64,000 nucleotides of DNA from JASLDZ01 sp964244065 (lineage in GTDB: Bacteria > Pseudomonadota > Alphaproteobacteria > Caulobacterales > Caulobacteraceae): contig CAXTHH010000008.1 of the NCBI GenBank assembly GCA_964244065.1, forward strand, positions 15,946-79,945, given 5' to 3'. Below the pieces are notes generated by a model that ran no database searches, was not told the origin of the DNA, and saw nothing but the letters and a program-made list of their open reading frames with translations. Shown here in pieces: positions 17,156 to 26,801 of this stretch (the stretch's first letter is position 1; every line of letters starts with the position of its first letter). Position numbers and translations under genes: made by a program.

Positions 17156-19321
17156 ATGCGTGACCTCCTGGCCGCGAGCGCGCTTGCGGCGCTCGCCCTC
17201 TCTCCGCCCGCCGCCTCCGCCCAGCCGGCCGGGCCCGGGGCGCCGACGCCCGCCGCTGTGGCGGCCAACCCGCTGCTCCAGCCCTGGGCCGGCCCTCACG
17301 GCGGCGTGCCGCCCTTCGACAAGGTGCGCGTGGCGGACTTCCAGCCCGCGCTCGAGGCCGCGATGGCCGAGGAGAGCGCTGAGATCGCGCGCATCGCCGA
17401 CAATCCCGCGCCGCCCACCTTCGACAACACCATCCTGGCGCTGGAGCGCAGCGGAGAGCGGCTGGACCGCGTCGGCACGATCTGGGGCGTCTGGCAGGGC
17501 AACGTCAGCGGACCGGAGGTGCGGGCCGTCGCGAAGACGATGGCCCCGCGCATGGCCGCGCACGGCGACAGCATCGTGCAGAACGCCAGGCTCTTCGCCC
17601 GCATCGACGCGATCTACCGAACACGCGCCAAGCTCGACCCGGTGCAGCAGCGGCTGGTCTGGGTCTATTGGAACCGCTTCACCCGCGCAGGCGCCAGCCT
17701 GAGCGCCGGGCAGAAGGCGCAGCTGTCCCAGTACAACCAGGAGCTCGCCGGCCTGTATCGCCAGTTCGGCGACAACGAGCTGTCGGACGAGGAGACCTAC
17801 ACGCTGGTCCTGTCCTCGCCCGCCGAGCTGGCCGGCCTGCCGGAGAGCGAGCGCGCCGCCGCCGCCGCCGAGGCGGGCCGCCGCAAGCAGCCGGGCCGCT
17901 GGGTGATCGCCAACACGCGCTCCTCCATGGAGCCGTTCCTCACCTACGCGGACGACCGCGCCCTGCGCGAGAAGGGCTTCCGCATGTGGGCCGCGCGCGG
18001 CGACAACGGCGATGCGCACGACAACAACGCCCTCGTCACCCGCATCCTGGCGGTGCGCGCCGCCAAGGCGAAGCTCCTGGGCTATCCCACCTTCGCGCAC
18101 TACCGCCTGGCGGACGCCATGGCCAAGACGCCGGACGCGGCCCTGTCGCTGATGCTGTCGGTGTGGGAGCCGGCCAAGGCCGCCGTGCGCCGCGACGTGG
18201 CCGAGATGCAGGCCATCGCCGACGCGGAGATGAAGGCCAAGGGCCAGCCGACCTTCAGGATCCAGCCTTGGGACTACAGGTACTACGCCGAGAAGCTGCG
18301 CAAGGCGAAGTACGACCTCGATCTGAACGAGGTGAAGCCGTACCTGCAGCTGGAGCAGGTGCGCGACGCCATGTTCATGGCCGCGGGCAAGGTCTACGGA
18401 TTCCAATTCAGGCCTGTGACCGGCGTCGCCGTGTTCGACCCGGCCATGAGCGTCTACGAGGTCGCGCGCGACGGCCGGCACGTCGGCTACTGGTACTTCG
18501 ACCCCTACGCCCGGCCCGGCAAGCGCTCGGGCGCCTGGATGAACGCCTACCGCGGGCAGGACAAGCTGGACGGCGGCACGACGACCATCGTCTCCAACAA
18601 CGCCAACTTCGTGCAGGGCGCGCCGGGCGCCCGCGTGCTGGTGGGCTGGGACGACGCCAAGACCATGTTCCACGAGTTCGGCCACGCTATCCACGGCCTG
18701 AACAGCGACGTGACCTACCCCACGCTGAGCGGAACGCGCGTGCAGCGCGACTATGTGGAGTTCCCCTCGCAGATCAACGAGCACTTCCTCTCGACCCCCG
18801 AGGTGCTGGCCTTCTTCAAGAACGCGCGCGGCGAGCCGATCCCCAAGACGCTGCTGGACAAGATCAAGCGCGCGGAGACCTTCAACACCGGCTTCTCCAC
18901 GGTGGAGGCGCAGGAGAGCGCCATTCTGGACATGAGGCTGCACCTGGCGGGCGACGCGCCGATAGACCCCAAGGCGTTCGAGGCCAAGACCCTGGCCGAA
19001 CTCGGCGCGCCGCCGGAGATCGTGCCCCGCCACCGCATCCCGCAGTTCGGCCACGTCTTCCAGGGCGAGGGCTATGCCGCGGGATACTACGGCTACCTGT
19101 GGGCCGAGGTGCTCGAGCAGGACGCTTTCGATGCGTTCCGCGAGGCGGGCGGCGCCTACGACCCGGCCACCGCCAAGCGCCTGCGCGCCACCATCATGAG
19201 TGTGGGCAACACCGTGGAGCCGGCGCAGCAGTTCCGCGACTTCCGCGGCCGCGACCCCAAGCCCGACGCCCTGCTCCGCGCCCGCGGCTTCCCCGCGCCC
19301 ACGATCACGGCCGCCCGATGA
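17156..19321 (+). CDS. M3 family peptidyl-dipeptidase (Dcp-like), exported
   Basis: A zinc metallopeptidase of the thimet oligopeptidase/Dcp family that degrades oligopeptides. The 721-residue product has a signal peptide (about 1-22, ending ASAQP). The zinc site HEFGH is at residues 506-510, with the third ligand in the following helix, NTGFSTVEAQESA. The family motif FHEFGHAIHGL is intact, as is the late YYGYLWAEV segment that lines the substrate cleft. The predicted periplasmic location suits peptide scavenging alongside the neighbouring peptidases. A small membrane gene overlaps its stop (ATGA). Confidence 0.93.
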   Translation: MRDLLAASALAALALSPPAASAQPAGPGAPTPAAVAANPLLQPWAGPHGGVPPFDKVRVADFQPALEAAMAEESAEIARIADNPAPPTFDNTILALERSGERLDRVGTIWGVWQGNVSGPEVRAVAKTMAPRMAAHGDSIVQNARLFARIDAIYRTRAKLDPVQQRLVWVYWNRFTRAGASLSAGQKAQLSQYNQELAGLYRQFGDNELSDEETYTLVLSSPAELAGLPESERAAAAAEAGRRKQPGRWVIANTRSSMEPFLTYADDRALREKGFRMWAARGDNGDAHDNNALVTRILAVRAAKAKLLGYPTFAHYRLADAMAKTPDAALSLMLSVWEPAKAAVRRDVAEMQAIADAEMKAKGQPTFRIQPWDYRYYAEKLRKAKYDLDLNEVKPYLQLEQVRDAMFMAAGKVYGFQFRPVTGVAVFDPAMSVYEVARDGRHVGYWYFDPYARPGKRSGAWMNAYRGQDKLDGGTTTIVSNNANFVQGAPGARVLVGWDDAKTMFHEFGHAIHGLNSDVTYPTLSGTRVQRDYVEFPSQINEHFLSTPEVLAFFKNARGEPIPKTLLDKIKRAETFNTGFSTVEAQESAILDMRLHLAGDAPIDPKAFEAKTLAELGAPPEIVPRHRIPQFGHVFQGEGYAAGYYGYLWAEVLEQDAFDAFREAGGAYDPATAKRLRATIMSVGNTVEPAQQFRDFRGRDPKPDALLRARGFPAPTITAAR

Positions 19322-19569
19322 CGGAGGGGCGCGAGTCCGTCGTCCGCTCCCCCACGCCGGCGCCCCGGCCGGAGGCGGACGGTGGCCGCGCCCGCTTCGA
19401 CATCACGCCGGACCAGGTGTGGCAGTCGGGCCGCCCCGCGCCGCCGCCCTCGCCGGAGCAGGACAGCCGCGCCTTCTTCGCGCCGCTGGCGCGCGTGGCC
19501 GTGATCTCCGCGGCGCTGATCTACGGCGCCATCGGCGCGGGCGTCGCGCTCTGGCTGTGGCTGCGCTGA
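19318..19569 (+). CDS. Small single-helix membrane protein
   Basis: An 83-residue protein with a polar, proline-rich N-terminus (about 1-52) and one transmembrane helix near residues 57-81 (VAVISAALIYGAIGAGVALW). Its ATG overlaps the stop of the M3 peptidase gene (ATGA), so translation is probably coupled. The layout suggests a cytoplasmic tail and a C-terminal membrane anchor. No family recognised; the coupling is the only hint that it serves the peptidase. Confidence 0.6.
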   Translation: MTEGRESVVRSPTPAPRPEADGGRARFDITPDQVWQSGRPAPPPSPEQDSRAFFAPLARVAVISAALIYGAIGAGVALWLWLR

Positions 19570-19774
19570 GGGCTAGCTGGCCCGCCGGGCGGGTTTCGGC
19601 AACTCGAGCTGAGCGCGCGCGCTTAGGCCAAGATAGCGCGGGAGCAGCGCGTGGACGAGGTCGTAACAGGGCCGGCCGTTCCGCGCCGTTCATCAGACTG
19701 AACTAAGGGCGGTCTGGGGGTTGCGGCCAGTCACCACGCGCCTGTTCGAAACCTCTTCAACTCCGGCCGCCTAA

Positions 19775-19924
19775 GCGCTGAGTTTCCTGGCCCGCTTCTC
19801 GGGGCTGGTCGTCAGCCATACGGCCTCCATGGCGACGCTGACCAACCGCCACTACGCCCACAACGTGCAGCAGATAGAGGCGGAGCTGGCCCTTCGGGGT
19901 CGCAACCCGGCGCTGCTGCCGTGA
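19775..19924 (+). pseudogene. Possible 3' remnant of a gene
   Basis: An open frame after TAA at 19772 encodes about 49 residues, including SFLARFSGLVVSHTASMATL and NVQQIEAELALRGRNPALLP, with no good start except an internal ATG at 19829. It ends in TGA overlapping the GTG of the next gene (GTGA), the arrangement normal for intact coupled genes here. That suggests the C-terminal end of a formerly longer gene. The rest of 19570-19774 shows nothing coding. Family not recognised. Confidence 0.35.
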
Positions 19925-20184
19925 AGGCGAAGGCGCTGCTGGTCGGGCTGTTGCTGGGCGGCCTCGACGTGCTTCTGCTCGCCATCTTCAGCCGCCGCTA
20001 TGGCGCGCCCGCGTCCGCCGCGCTGTTCGGCGCTCTGGCGGGGCTCGTCGCGTCGGTGGTCACCGAACGCGCCCTGACACGAGACGGCGTGCGCCCCTCT
20101 CGTTTAGATTGGCGGATGGTGTGCGCCTACCTGCTCGGCTTCGACGTCGCCTACGTCACTACGGCCCTGCTCGCCGGGCAGTGA
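19921..20184 (+). CDS. Small membrane protein, unknown
   Basis: An 87-residue protein with three predicted hydrophobic helices at about residues 3-22, 30-47 and 68-85, joined by short basic loops. The GTG start overlaps the stop of the upstream remnant. No motif identifies a family. It faces the chorismate mutase gene across a 9-nt convergent gap. Confidence 0.55.
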   Translation: MKAKALLVGLLLGGLDVLLLAIFSRRYGAPASAALFGALAGLVASVVTERALTRDGVRPSRLDWRMVCAYLLGFDVAYVTTALLAGQ

Positions 20185-20193
20185 TGCCGACGC

Positions 20194-20508
20194 TCAACCC
20201 TTCGTCGCGTCCCAGCGGTCGAGCTCGTAGGCGATGCAGCGGTCGATGAGCAGGCGCCAGACGGGTTCGGCGATGGCCTCCGAGAGGCCGGCGGTCTGGG
20301 CGGCGGCGCGGACCTTGGTCACCACGTCTTCGATGCGGGCGCTGTCGTGCACGCGGTCGCGGGAGGATTTGAGGCGGGCTGCGGCGTCCATGTAGCGCTG
20401 GCGCTCGGCCAGGAGCGTGACCAGGGCGCGGTCCAGGGCGTCCACGCCTTCGCGCACCTCGGCCATGGAGGCGCAGGCCTCCGGCGCCACCCGGTCGTCG
20501 ATCTCCAT
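20194..20508 (-). CDS. Chorismate mutase, AroQ class (PchB-like)
   Basis: A 104-residue all-helical chorismate mutase type II domain, converting chorismate to prephenate on the way to Phe/Tyr. The first helix carries VREGVDALDRALVTLLAERQ, and SRDRVHDSARIEDVV follows with active-site basic residues. Stand-alone short forms like this include PchB-type isochorismate-pyruvate lyases, so lyase activity is an alternative. The ATG lies 12 nt after the LysR regulator stop on the same strand, so the two are probably co-transcribed. Confidence 0.8.
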   Translation of the reverse strand: MEIDDRVAPEACASMAEVREGVDALDRALVTLLAERQRYMDAAARLKSSRDRVHDSARIEDVVTKVRAAAQTAGLSEAIAEPVWRLLIDRCIAYELDRWDATKG

Positions 20509-20519
20509 CGTGCGCGGGC

Positions 20520-21464
20520 TCAAATGCCGGCTCCGTTGTCCATGGTGGCCAGCTGCGCCTCGTGCTGCGCCGCCTCCTGCGCGATCCAGGCGGTGAAGGC
20601 CTTGACCGGGGCAAGCCGGCCCTTGGCCTTGGGGTGCACGGCGAAGTAGGCGAAGTCCACGTCGGTGGAGTCCGCCAGGGGGGCGACCAGCCGGCCGGAG
20701 TCCAGGTCCGCCTGCGCCAGCGCGCGCTTGGCCAGGGCCACGCCGCGGCCGGCCATGGCCGCCTCCAGGACGAGACTGGACTGGTTGTAGCGCGGCCCGC
20801 GGCCGCCATCGACCTGCGCCAGCCCGCGGGCCGTCAGCCACATGGGCCAGTCGGGGCAGCTGTCGTCGCTGTCGGGCGAGCCGTCGTGCAGCAGCACGTG
20901 GCGGTGCAGGTCCTCGGCGGCCTCCAGCGGCCGCTCGGCCAGGAGCGCGGGCGCGGCGACGGGGATCACCGTCTCGCGCATTAGACGCCGCACCTCCAGC
21001 CCGGGGTAGCGGCCAGACCCGTAGCGGATGGCCACGTCCACCTCGCCGGAGGCGAAGTCCACCAGCTCCATGCCCGCCTGCAGCCACACGTCCATCTCGG
21101 GATGCGCGGCCTCGAACCGGCCTAGGCGCGGCATCAGCCACTTGGCGGCGAAGGACGGGGCGACCGAGACGGTGACGCGCCGCCCGTCCACCCCCGCGGT
21201 GAGCAGCGACGAGGCCTCGGCGAGCTTGTCGAACGCGTCGCGCAGGGCGGGCAGGGCGGTCTGCGCCGCGTCGGTGAGCAGCAGGCCCCGCGGCGTGCGC
21301 CGGAACAGGGCGGAGCCGACGTAGTCCTCCAGATTCTGGATCTGCTGGCTGACGGCGCCCGGCGTCACCGCCAGCTCGTCGGCGGCGCGGCTGAAGTTCA
21401 TGTGCCGCGCGCTCGCCTCGAAGGCGCGCAACGCGTTCAGCGGCGGCAGGCGGCGGCGTTCCAT
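20520..21464 (-). CDS. LysR-type regulator, GcvA-like
   Basis: A 314-residue LysR family transcription factor. The N-terminal winged helix includes LNALRAFEASARHMNFSRAA and TPGAVSQQIQNLE. The effector domain begins with the GcvA-group pattern RRVTVSVAPSFAAKWLMPRL. It is divergent from cobA, and the 97-nt gap (21465-21561) with a GCGCC/GGGCGC hairpin could hold its operator, so control of itself and of cobA is plausible but unproven. Despite the GcvA-like sequence, the gcv operon here is 32 kb away behind its own riboswitch. Confidence 0.88.
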   Translation of the reverse strand: MERRRLPPLNALRAFEASARHMNFSRAADELAVTPGAVSQQIQNLEDYVGSALFRRTPRGLLLTDAAQTALPALRDAFDKLAEASSLLTAGVDGRRVTVSVAPSFAAKWLMPRLGRFEAAHPEMDVWLQAGMELVDFASGEVDVAIRYGSGRYPGLEVRRLMRETVIPVAAPALLAERPLEAAEDLHRHVLLHDGSPDSDDSCPDWPMWLTARGLAQVDGGRGPRYNQSSLVLEAAMAGRGVALAKRALAQADLDSGRLVAPLADSTDVDFAYFAVHPKAKGRLAPVKAFTAWIAQEAAQHEAQLATMDNGAGI

Positions 21465-21561
21465 GTCAGATTTTCTGGGGCGGCACTTGCGAGATGAGAC
21501 TTGCCTTTACGCGCCGCGGGGCGCTTGAAGCAACCGCCTCGGATACAGATGCGCTGAAGCC

Positions 21562-22494
21562 GTGACCCGTCCCGACAGCCTCGTCCCGCTCACCGGAGGG
21601 GGCGCACAGAGCGCGCGTCCGCCCTCCGGCTCGGGCCGCGTGACGCTCGTGGGCGCGGGGCCGGGCGACCCCGAGCTCCTGACGCTGAAGGCCTTGCGCG
21701 CCCTCGGCCGCGCGCAGGTGGTGGTGCACGACCGGCTGGTCTCCCCCGAGGTCATGGCCCTCGTTCCGCCCTGCGCCCGGCGGCTCTACGTGGGCAAGCG
21801 GCGCTCGCAGCATTCCGTGCCGCAGGGCGAGGTGGACGCGCTGCTGGTGGCCCTCGCCCGGGAGGGTTTGGAGGTGGTGCGGCTGAAGGGCGGCGATCCG
21901 TTCGTCTTCGGCCGCGGCGGCGAGGAGCTCCTGGCCTGCCGCGCCGCGGGCGTGCTCTGCGAGGTGGTCCCCGGGATCACCGCGGCGCAGGCCGCCTCCG
22001 CGCTCGCCGGCGCGCCGCTGACGCACCGGGGCGAGGCGCAGGCGGTGACCTTCGTCACCGGCCACGCCGCCCCGGACGGGGAGGGCGGCTGGCGCGAACC
22101 GGACCTCGACTGGGCCGCCCTGGCCCGGCCGAACCACACGGTGTGCGTCTACATGGGCCTGGCCACCGCGCCGACCATCGCCGCGCGCCTGCTGGCCGCC
22201 GGCCGCGCCCCGGGCACGTCCGTCCTGCTGGTGGAGAACGTCTCGCGGCGGGAGGAACGGCGGGTGCTCACCACCCTTGCGGGGCTCGGCGAGGCCGCGG
22301 CGGCGCTGGACGGGCCGACGGTGCTGATGATCGGCGAGACGGCGGCCATGGCGGCCACCCGCTCCACCGCTCATCCCGGCGAAAGCCGGGAGCCAGGCTC
22401 GGCCGGCGACCAGGGCGCCGCGGGTGATCCGCGCTCCGACGTGACCTGGGTCCCGGCTTTCGCCGGGATGGGCGGGCGGGGGAGGGCGGGATGA
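21562..22494 (+). CDS. cobA: Uroporphyrinogen-III C-methyltransferase with repeat-derived tail
   Basis: SUMT transfers two methyl groups from SAM to uroporphyrinogen III, making precorrin-2 for siroheme, the cofactor of the reductase encoded downstream. Of 310 residues, about 25-268 are the methylase domain: VTLVGAGPGDPELLTLKA, the loop RLKGGDPFVFGRGGEE, and VPGITAAQAASALAG. The first 24 residues are extra and unconserved-looking. The last 40 residues are encoded by an inserted palindromic repeat (22370-22470), reading HPGESREPGS...TWVPAFAGMG. Typical SUMT is about 250-280 residues. The GTG start is by frame; an internal GTG near 21640 is an alternative. The DUF2849 gene overlaps its stop (ATGA). 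Confidence 0.92.
   Translation: MTRPDSLVPLTGGGAQSARPPSGSGRVTLVGAGPGDPELLTLKALRALGRAQVVVHDRLVSPEVMALVPPCARRLYVGKRRSQHSVPQGEVDALLVALAREGLEVVRLKGGDPFVFGRGGEELLACRAAGVLCEVVPGITAAQAASALAGAPLTHRGEAQAVTFVTGHAAPDGEGGWREPDLDWAALARPNHTVCVYMGLATAPTIAARLLAAGRAPGTSVLLVENVSRREERRVLTTLAGLGEAAAALDGPTVLMIGETAAMAATRSTAHPGESREPGSAGDQGAAGDPRSDVTWVPAFAGMGGRGRAG
22370..22470. repeat. Family-A hairpin-pair repeat inside cobA
   Basis: The left arm CTCATCCCGGCGAAAGCCGG (22370-22389) continues GAGCCAGG; the right arm 22443-22470 is its near reverse complement. Each arm is also its own hairpin: CCCGGC-GAAA-GCCGGG and CCCGGC-TTTC-GCCGGG. Related copies are at 36612-36736 and 54763-54887. Here the element is translated as the CobA C-terminus. 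Confidence 0.85.
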
Positions 22495-22859
22495 GCCTCC
22501 AGGCCCTTACCGCCAATGACCTCCTCACGGGCGAGCCGGTCTTCCGCCGAGGCGCCGCCTGGGCCGGCCGCCTGCCCGATGCGTATGTCTACGCCGACGC
22601 CGATGCGGCCGCGCAGGCGCTCGCCCTCGCAAAGGCGGAGGCGACGGCCGTCGTCGATCCCTACCTGATCGACTGCGTCATGGAGGGCGAGGTCGCCGTG
22701 CCGATCAGCTACCGCGAGCGCGTCCGCGCGCTCGGCCCCACCGTGCATCCCGACATGGGCAAGCAGGCCGAGGGCGGGGAGGCGGTTCGCGTGCTCCAGG
22801 CCGCCACCGGCTCCGGCCGCTCCGCCGGTCGGGTCAGCCTGATCGCGCGGAAGACGTAG
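22491..22859 (+). CDS. DUF2849 domain protein
   Basis: A 122-residue protein of the DUF2849 family, found in alphaproteobacteria between cobA and the sulfite/nitrite reductase gene. It starts LQALTANDLLTGEPVFRRG, the family-typical opening, and contains ATAVVDPYLIDCV followed by SYRERVRALGPTVHPDMGKQ. Its biochemical role is unknown; genomic position ties it to siroheme reductase assembly or control. The ATG overlaps the cobA stop, with GGAGGG just upstream, placed there by sequence flanking the repeat. Confidence 0.85.
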   Translation: MSLQALTANDLLTGEPVFRRGAAWAGRLPDAYVYADADAAAQALALAKAEATAVVDPYLIDCVMEGEVAVPISYRERVRALGPTVHPDMGKQAEGGEAVRVLQAATGSGRSAGRVSLIARKT

Positions 22860-22865
22860 GCCGCC

Positions 22866-24507
<1,642 letters not shown>

Positions 24508-24530
<23 letters not shown>

Positions 24531-25023
24531 GCGCACGGAGCACGGGCCGGCCTTCTCCGACGCCGACGACCCGTTCGTCGCCCTGGAGGAGGGGCGCGAG
24601 CCCACGCCCGGCGCCCCGGTGCTCGTGCCGCTGGAGCGCTTCCGGTCGGAAGGCGCCGCCTGGCTCGACGCCGGGCTGACCGTGGGCGTGCGCCTGGCCG
24701 CCGACGAGGGGCCGGAGAGCCTGTCCAACGCCCTGCCGCGCCTGGCGCTGGTGGCGCTGGACTTCCCGATCTTCCGCGACGGCCGCGCCTACTCCTCCGC
24801 CGCGCTTCTGCGCGAGCGCCTGCGGTGGACGGGCGAGCTGCGCGCGGTGGGCGACGTGCTGCGCGAGCAGGCCTGGCTGATGGTGCGCGCGGGCTTCGAC
24901 AGCTTCGCCCCCGCCGACGGCAGCATCGCCGGGCAGTGGGCGGAGAAGGCGGGCCGCTTCCGCCACGTGTACCAGCCCGCGCCGGACGGGCGGGCGCCGG
25001 CGTGGGCGGAGCGGGCGCCATGA
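24508..25023 (+). CDS. DUF934 protein (CysX-like reductase accessory)
   Basis: A 171-residue DUF934-family protein, normally encoded directly after CysI-type reductases. The family core is present: GVRLAADEGPESL, then LVALDFPIFRDGRAYSSAAL with LRERLRWTGELRAVGDVL, and RAGFDSF. Its role is thought to be accessory to sulfite reduction but is not defined. The ATG lies 23 nt inside cysI, so translation is coupled. A cysH (PAPS reductase) gene often follows in relatives but is absent here. Confidence 0.88.
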
Positions 25024-25056
25024 CCTCCTCCCCTGCGAAGCGGGGGAGGAGGTCCG
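25021..25056. repeat. Family-B hairpin after the DUF934 gene
   Basis: ACCTCCTCCCC (25023-25033) pairs perfectly over 11 bp with GGGGAGGAGGT (25043-25053) and is followed by CCGG. The DUF934 stop codon forms its first bases, as with the selO copy at 10926. It could attenuate transcription into fpr. Confidence 0.65.
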
Positions 25057-25098
25057 GCCCGCATTTCGGATCCTGAAGAAGGCGACTATCTAGCCGCC

Positions 25099-25929
25099 AT
25101 GTCCGAGGTCCTCACCGCCGCCGCGCCCGCCAAGCCCAAGCTCGAGTCCGCCGTCCACCACGTGGAGACGGTGCTGTGGGTGAAGCACTGGACCGACCGG
25201 CTGTTCTCGTTCGCCATCACCCGCCCGCCGAGCTTTCGCTTCCGCTCGGGCGAGTTCGTGATGATCGGCCTGCCGGGCGTCGACAGCCCCAAGCCCATCC
25301 TGCGCGCCTACTCGGTGGCCAGCCCCGGCTTCGCCGACGAGCTGGAGTTCTTCTCCATCAAGGTGGCGGACGGCCCGCTCACCTCGCGGCTGCAGACGAT
25401 CGAGGCGGGGGACCAGATCTTCCTGGGCAAGAAGCCCACCGGCACCCTGGTGCTCGACGCGCTGAAGCCCGGGCGCAACCTCTACCTGATCGGCACGGGC
25501 ACCGGCCTCGCCCCCTGGCTGTCGGTGGCGCGCGATCCCGACGCCTACGAGCGCTTCGAGCGGGTGATCGTGTGCCACACGGTGCGCGAGGTGAAGGACC
25601 TGGCCTACCGCGACCTGTTCGAGCGCGGGCTGAAGGAGGACGAGGTGTTCGGCGAGTTGGCCGGCCCGCAGCTGACCTACTACCCCACCGTCACCCGCGA
25701 GCCGTTCGAGACGCCCGGCCGGATCACCGACCGCATCGCCTCGGGCGCCCTGTTCCGCGACCTCGGGCTGGACCAGGAGCGGTTCGACCCGGCGCAGGAC
25801 CGGATCATGCTCTGCGGCTCGATGGACATGATCAAGGAGGTCGCCGCCCAGCTGGAAGGCCACGGCCTCGTGGAGGGCTCCAACGCCGAGCCGGGAGACT
25901 TCGTGCTCGAACGGGCCTTCGTCGGCTGA
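25099..25929 (+). CDS. fpr: Ferredoxin/flavodoxin-NADP+ reductase
   Basis: An FAD enzyme shuttling electrons between NADPH and ferredoxin or flavodoxin in the cytoplasm. The 276-residue product shows the FAD motif RAYSVASP, preceded by FRSGEFVMIGLPG, the NADP-binding GTGTGLAPWLSV, and the segment LCGSMDMIKEV. It ends VLERAFVG, the terminal region typical of subclass I bacterial Fpr. Its place behind the siroheme reductase suggests it supplies that reductase with electrons. The next gene overlaps its stop by one base. Confidence 0.93.
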   Translation: MSEVLTAAAPAKPKLESAVHHVETVLWVKHWTDRLFSFAITRPPSFRFRSGEFVMIGLPGVDSPKPILRAYSVASPGFADELEFFSIKVADGPLTSRLQTIEAGDQIFLGKKPTGTLVLDALKPGRNLYLIGTGTGLAPWLSVARDPDAYERFERVIVCHTVREVKDLAYRDLFERGLKEDEVFGELAGPQLTYYPTVTREPFETPGRITDRIASGALFRDLGLDQERFDPAQDRIMLCGSMDMIKEVAAQLEGHGLVEGSNAEPGDFVLERAFVG

Positions 25930-26801
25930 TGCGGATCGGGCGCGCGCTCCTGGTCGCGCTCCTGCCGCTCGGCGGGTGCCGAGACCCAGGGCCTGCACGG
26001 CCCGAGCGCCCGCCCGCCGCCGTCGTTGCGGCCACGACCGCGCCTTGCGTGATCCTGGCCGACCCGCACGCGGCCGACGCCCTGGTGGTCAACTCCGGCG
26101 CGCAGGTCTCCGCACCCCGCTGCGAGGTCCATGTGGCGTCGGACGCGCGGCCCTCGACGACGCTGAATGCTGTCAGCCGGCTGGATCTGGGCCAGCTCTG
26201 CGTGGCGGGCGACATCGCCCGGCATGGCGGGGATGTGACCAACGCCCTGCGCGGCTGTTCGGCGACCATCGACCCCTGGCTGCGCCGCCCGCCCGCGCCC
26301 CGCCCGGCCGTGGACGCGCCCTGCGACGACCGGCCCCGAGCGGTGGACGGCGGCGCCGTCGCACTGCGCCCCGGCGTGTGGTGCGGCGGCCTCGCCTTCA
26401 ACGGCGCGCCGACCGTCACCCTGGAGCCCGGTCTGTACGTGATCCGCGGCGGCGACTGGGTGCTGAACGGGGGGACCTACCGCGGAGCGGGCGTGAGCCT
26501 GTACTTCGCCGACGGCTCCAAGCCCGTGTTCAACAGCGGCGTCGACCTGCAGCTCTCCGCCCCCGCGGACGGCCCACGCGGCGGCGTGCTGATGGACGAG
26601 GCGCCGGGCCTGGCGCCCTCCACCCTGACCTTCGATGACGCCCGCACGTTCCGGCTCGACGGGATCGTGCACCTGCCGAGCCGCCGCACCGTGTGGAACA
26701 GCGGCTCGCGGCTTGAGGGCCGTCCGCTGGCGGTGTTCGGCGCGGCGGTGCTGAACGGGACCATCTGGACGCTGGCGCCTCCGCCGGTGAGGGTGAGGTG
26801 A
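25929..26801 (+). CDS. Putative lipoprotein related to TadG-type pilus proteins
   Basis: The 290-residue product has an N-terminal signal with lipobox LGGC at about residues 14-17. The C-terminal half (about 145-285) carries the pattern LEPGLYVIRGGDWVLNGGTY, the INGG/NSGV-type repeats and a GILF-like segment. These resemble the C-terminal part of TadG-like Flp pilus proteins, which forms a stacked beta structure. Eight cysteines in the mature part could form disulfides. No other tad genes are nearby. Its ATG shares a base with the fpr stop (TGATG), an odd partner for a surface protein. Function unknown. Confidence 0.55.
   Translation: MRIGRALLVALLPLGGCRDPGPARPERPPAAVVAATTAPCVILADPHAADALVVNSGAQVSAPRCEVHVASDARPSTTLNAVSRLDLGQLCVAGDIARHGGDVTNALRGCSATIDPWLRRPPAPRPAVDAPCDDRPRAVDGGAVALRPGVWCGGLAFNGAPTVTLEPGLYVIRGGDWVLNGGTYRGAGVSLYFADGSKPVFNSGVDLQLSAPADGPRGGVLMDEAPGLAPSTLTFDDARTFRLDGIVHLPSRRTVWNSGSRLEGRPLAVFGAAVLNGTIWTLAPPPVRVR

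Noticed and set aside
19710..19775. tRNA-like GTTCGAAACC segment followed by GGCCGCC
   Set aside because: The bases around TTCGAAA do not form a T-stem and no acceptor or anticodon stem can be drawn upstream.
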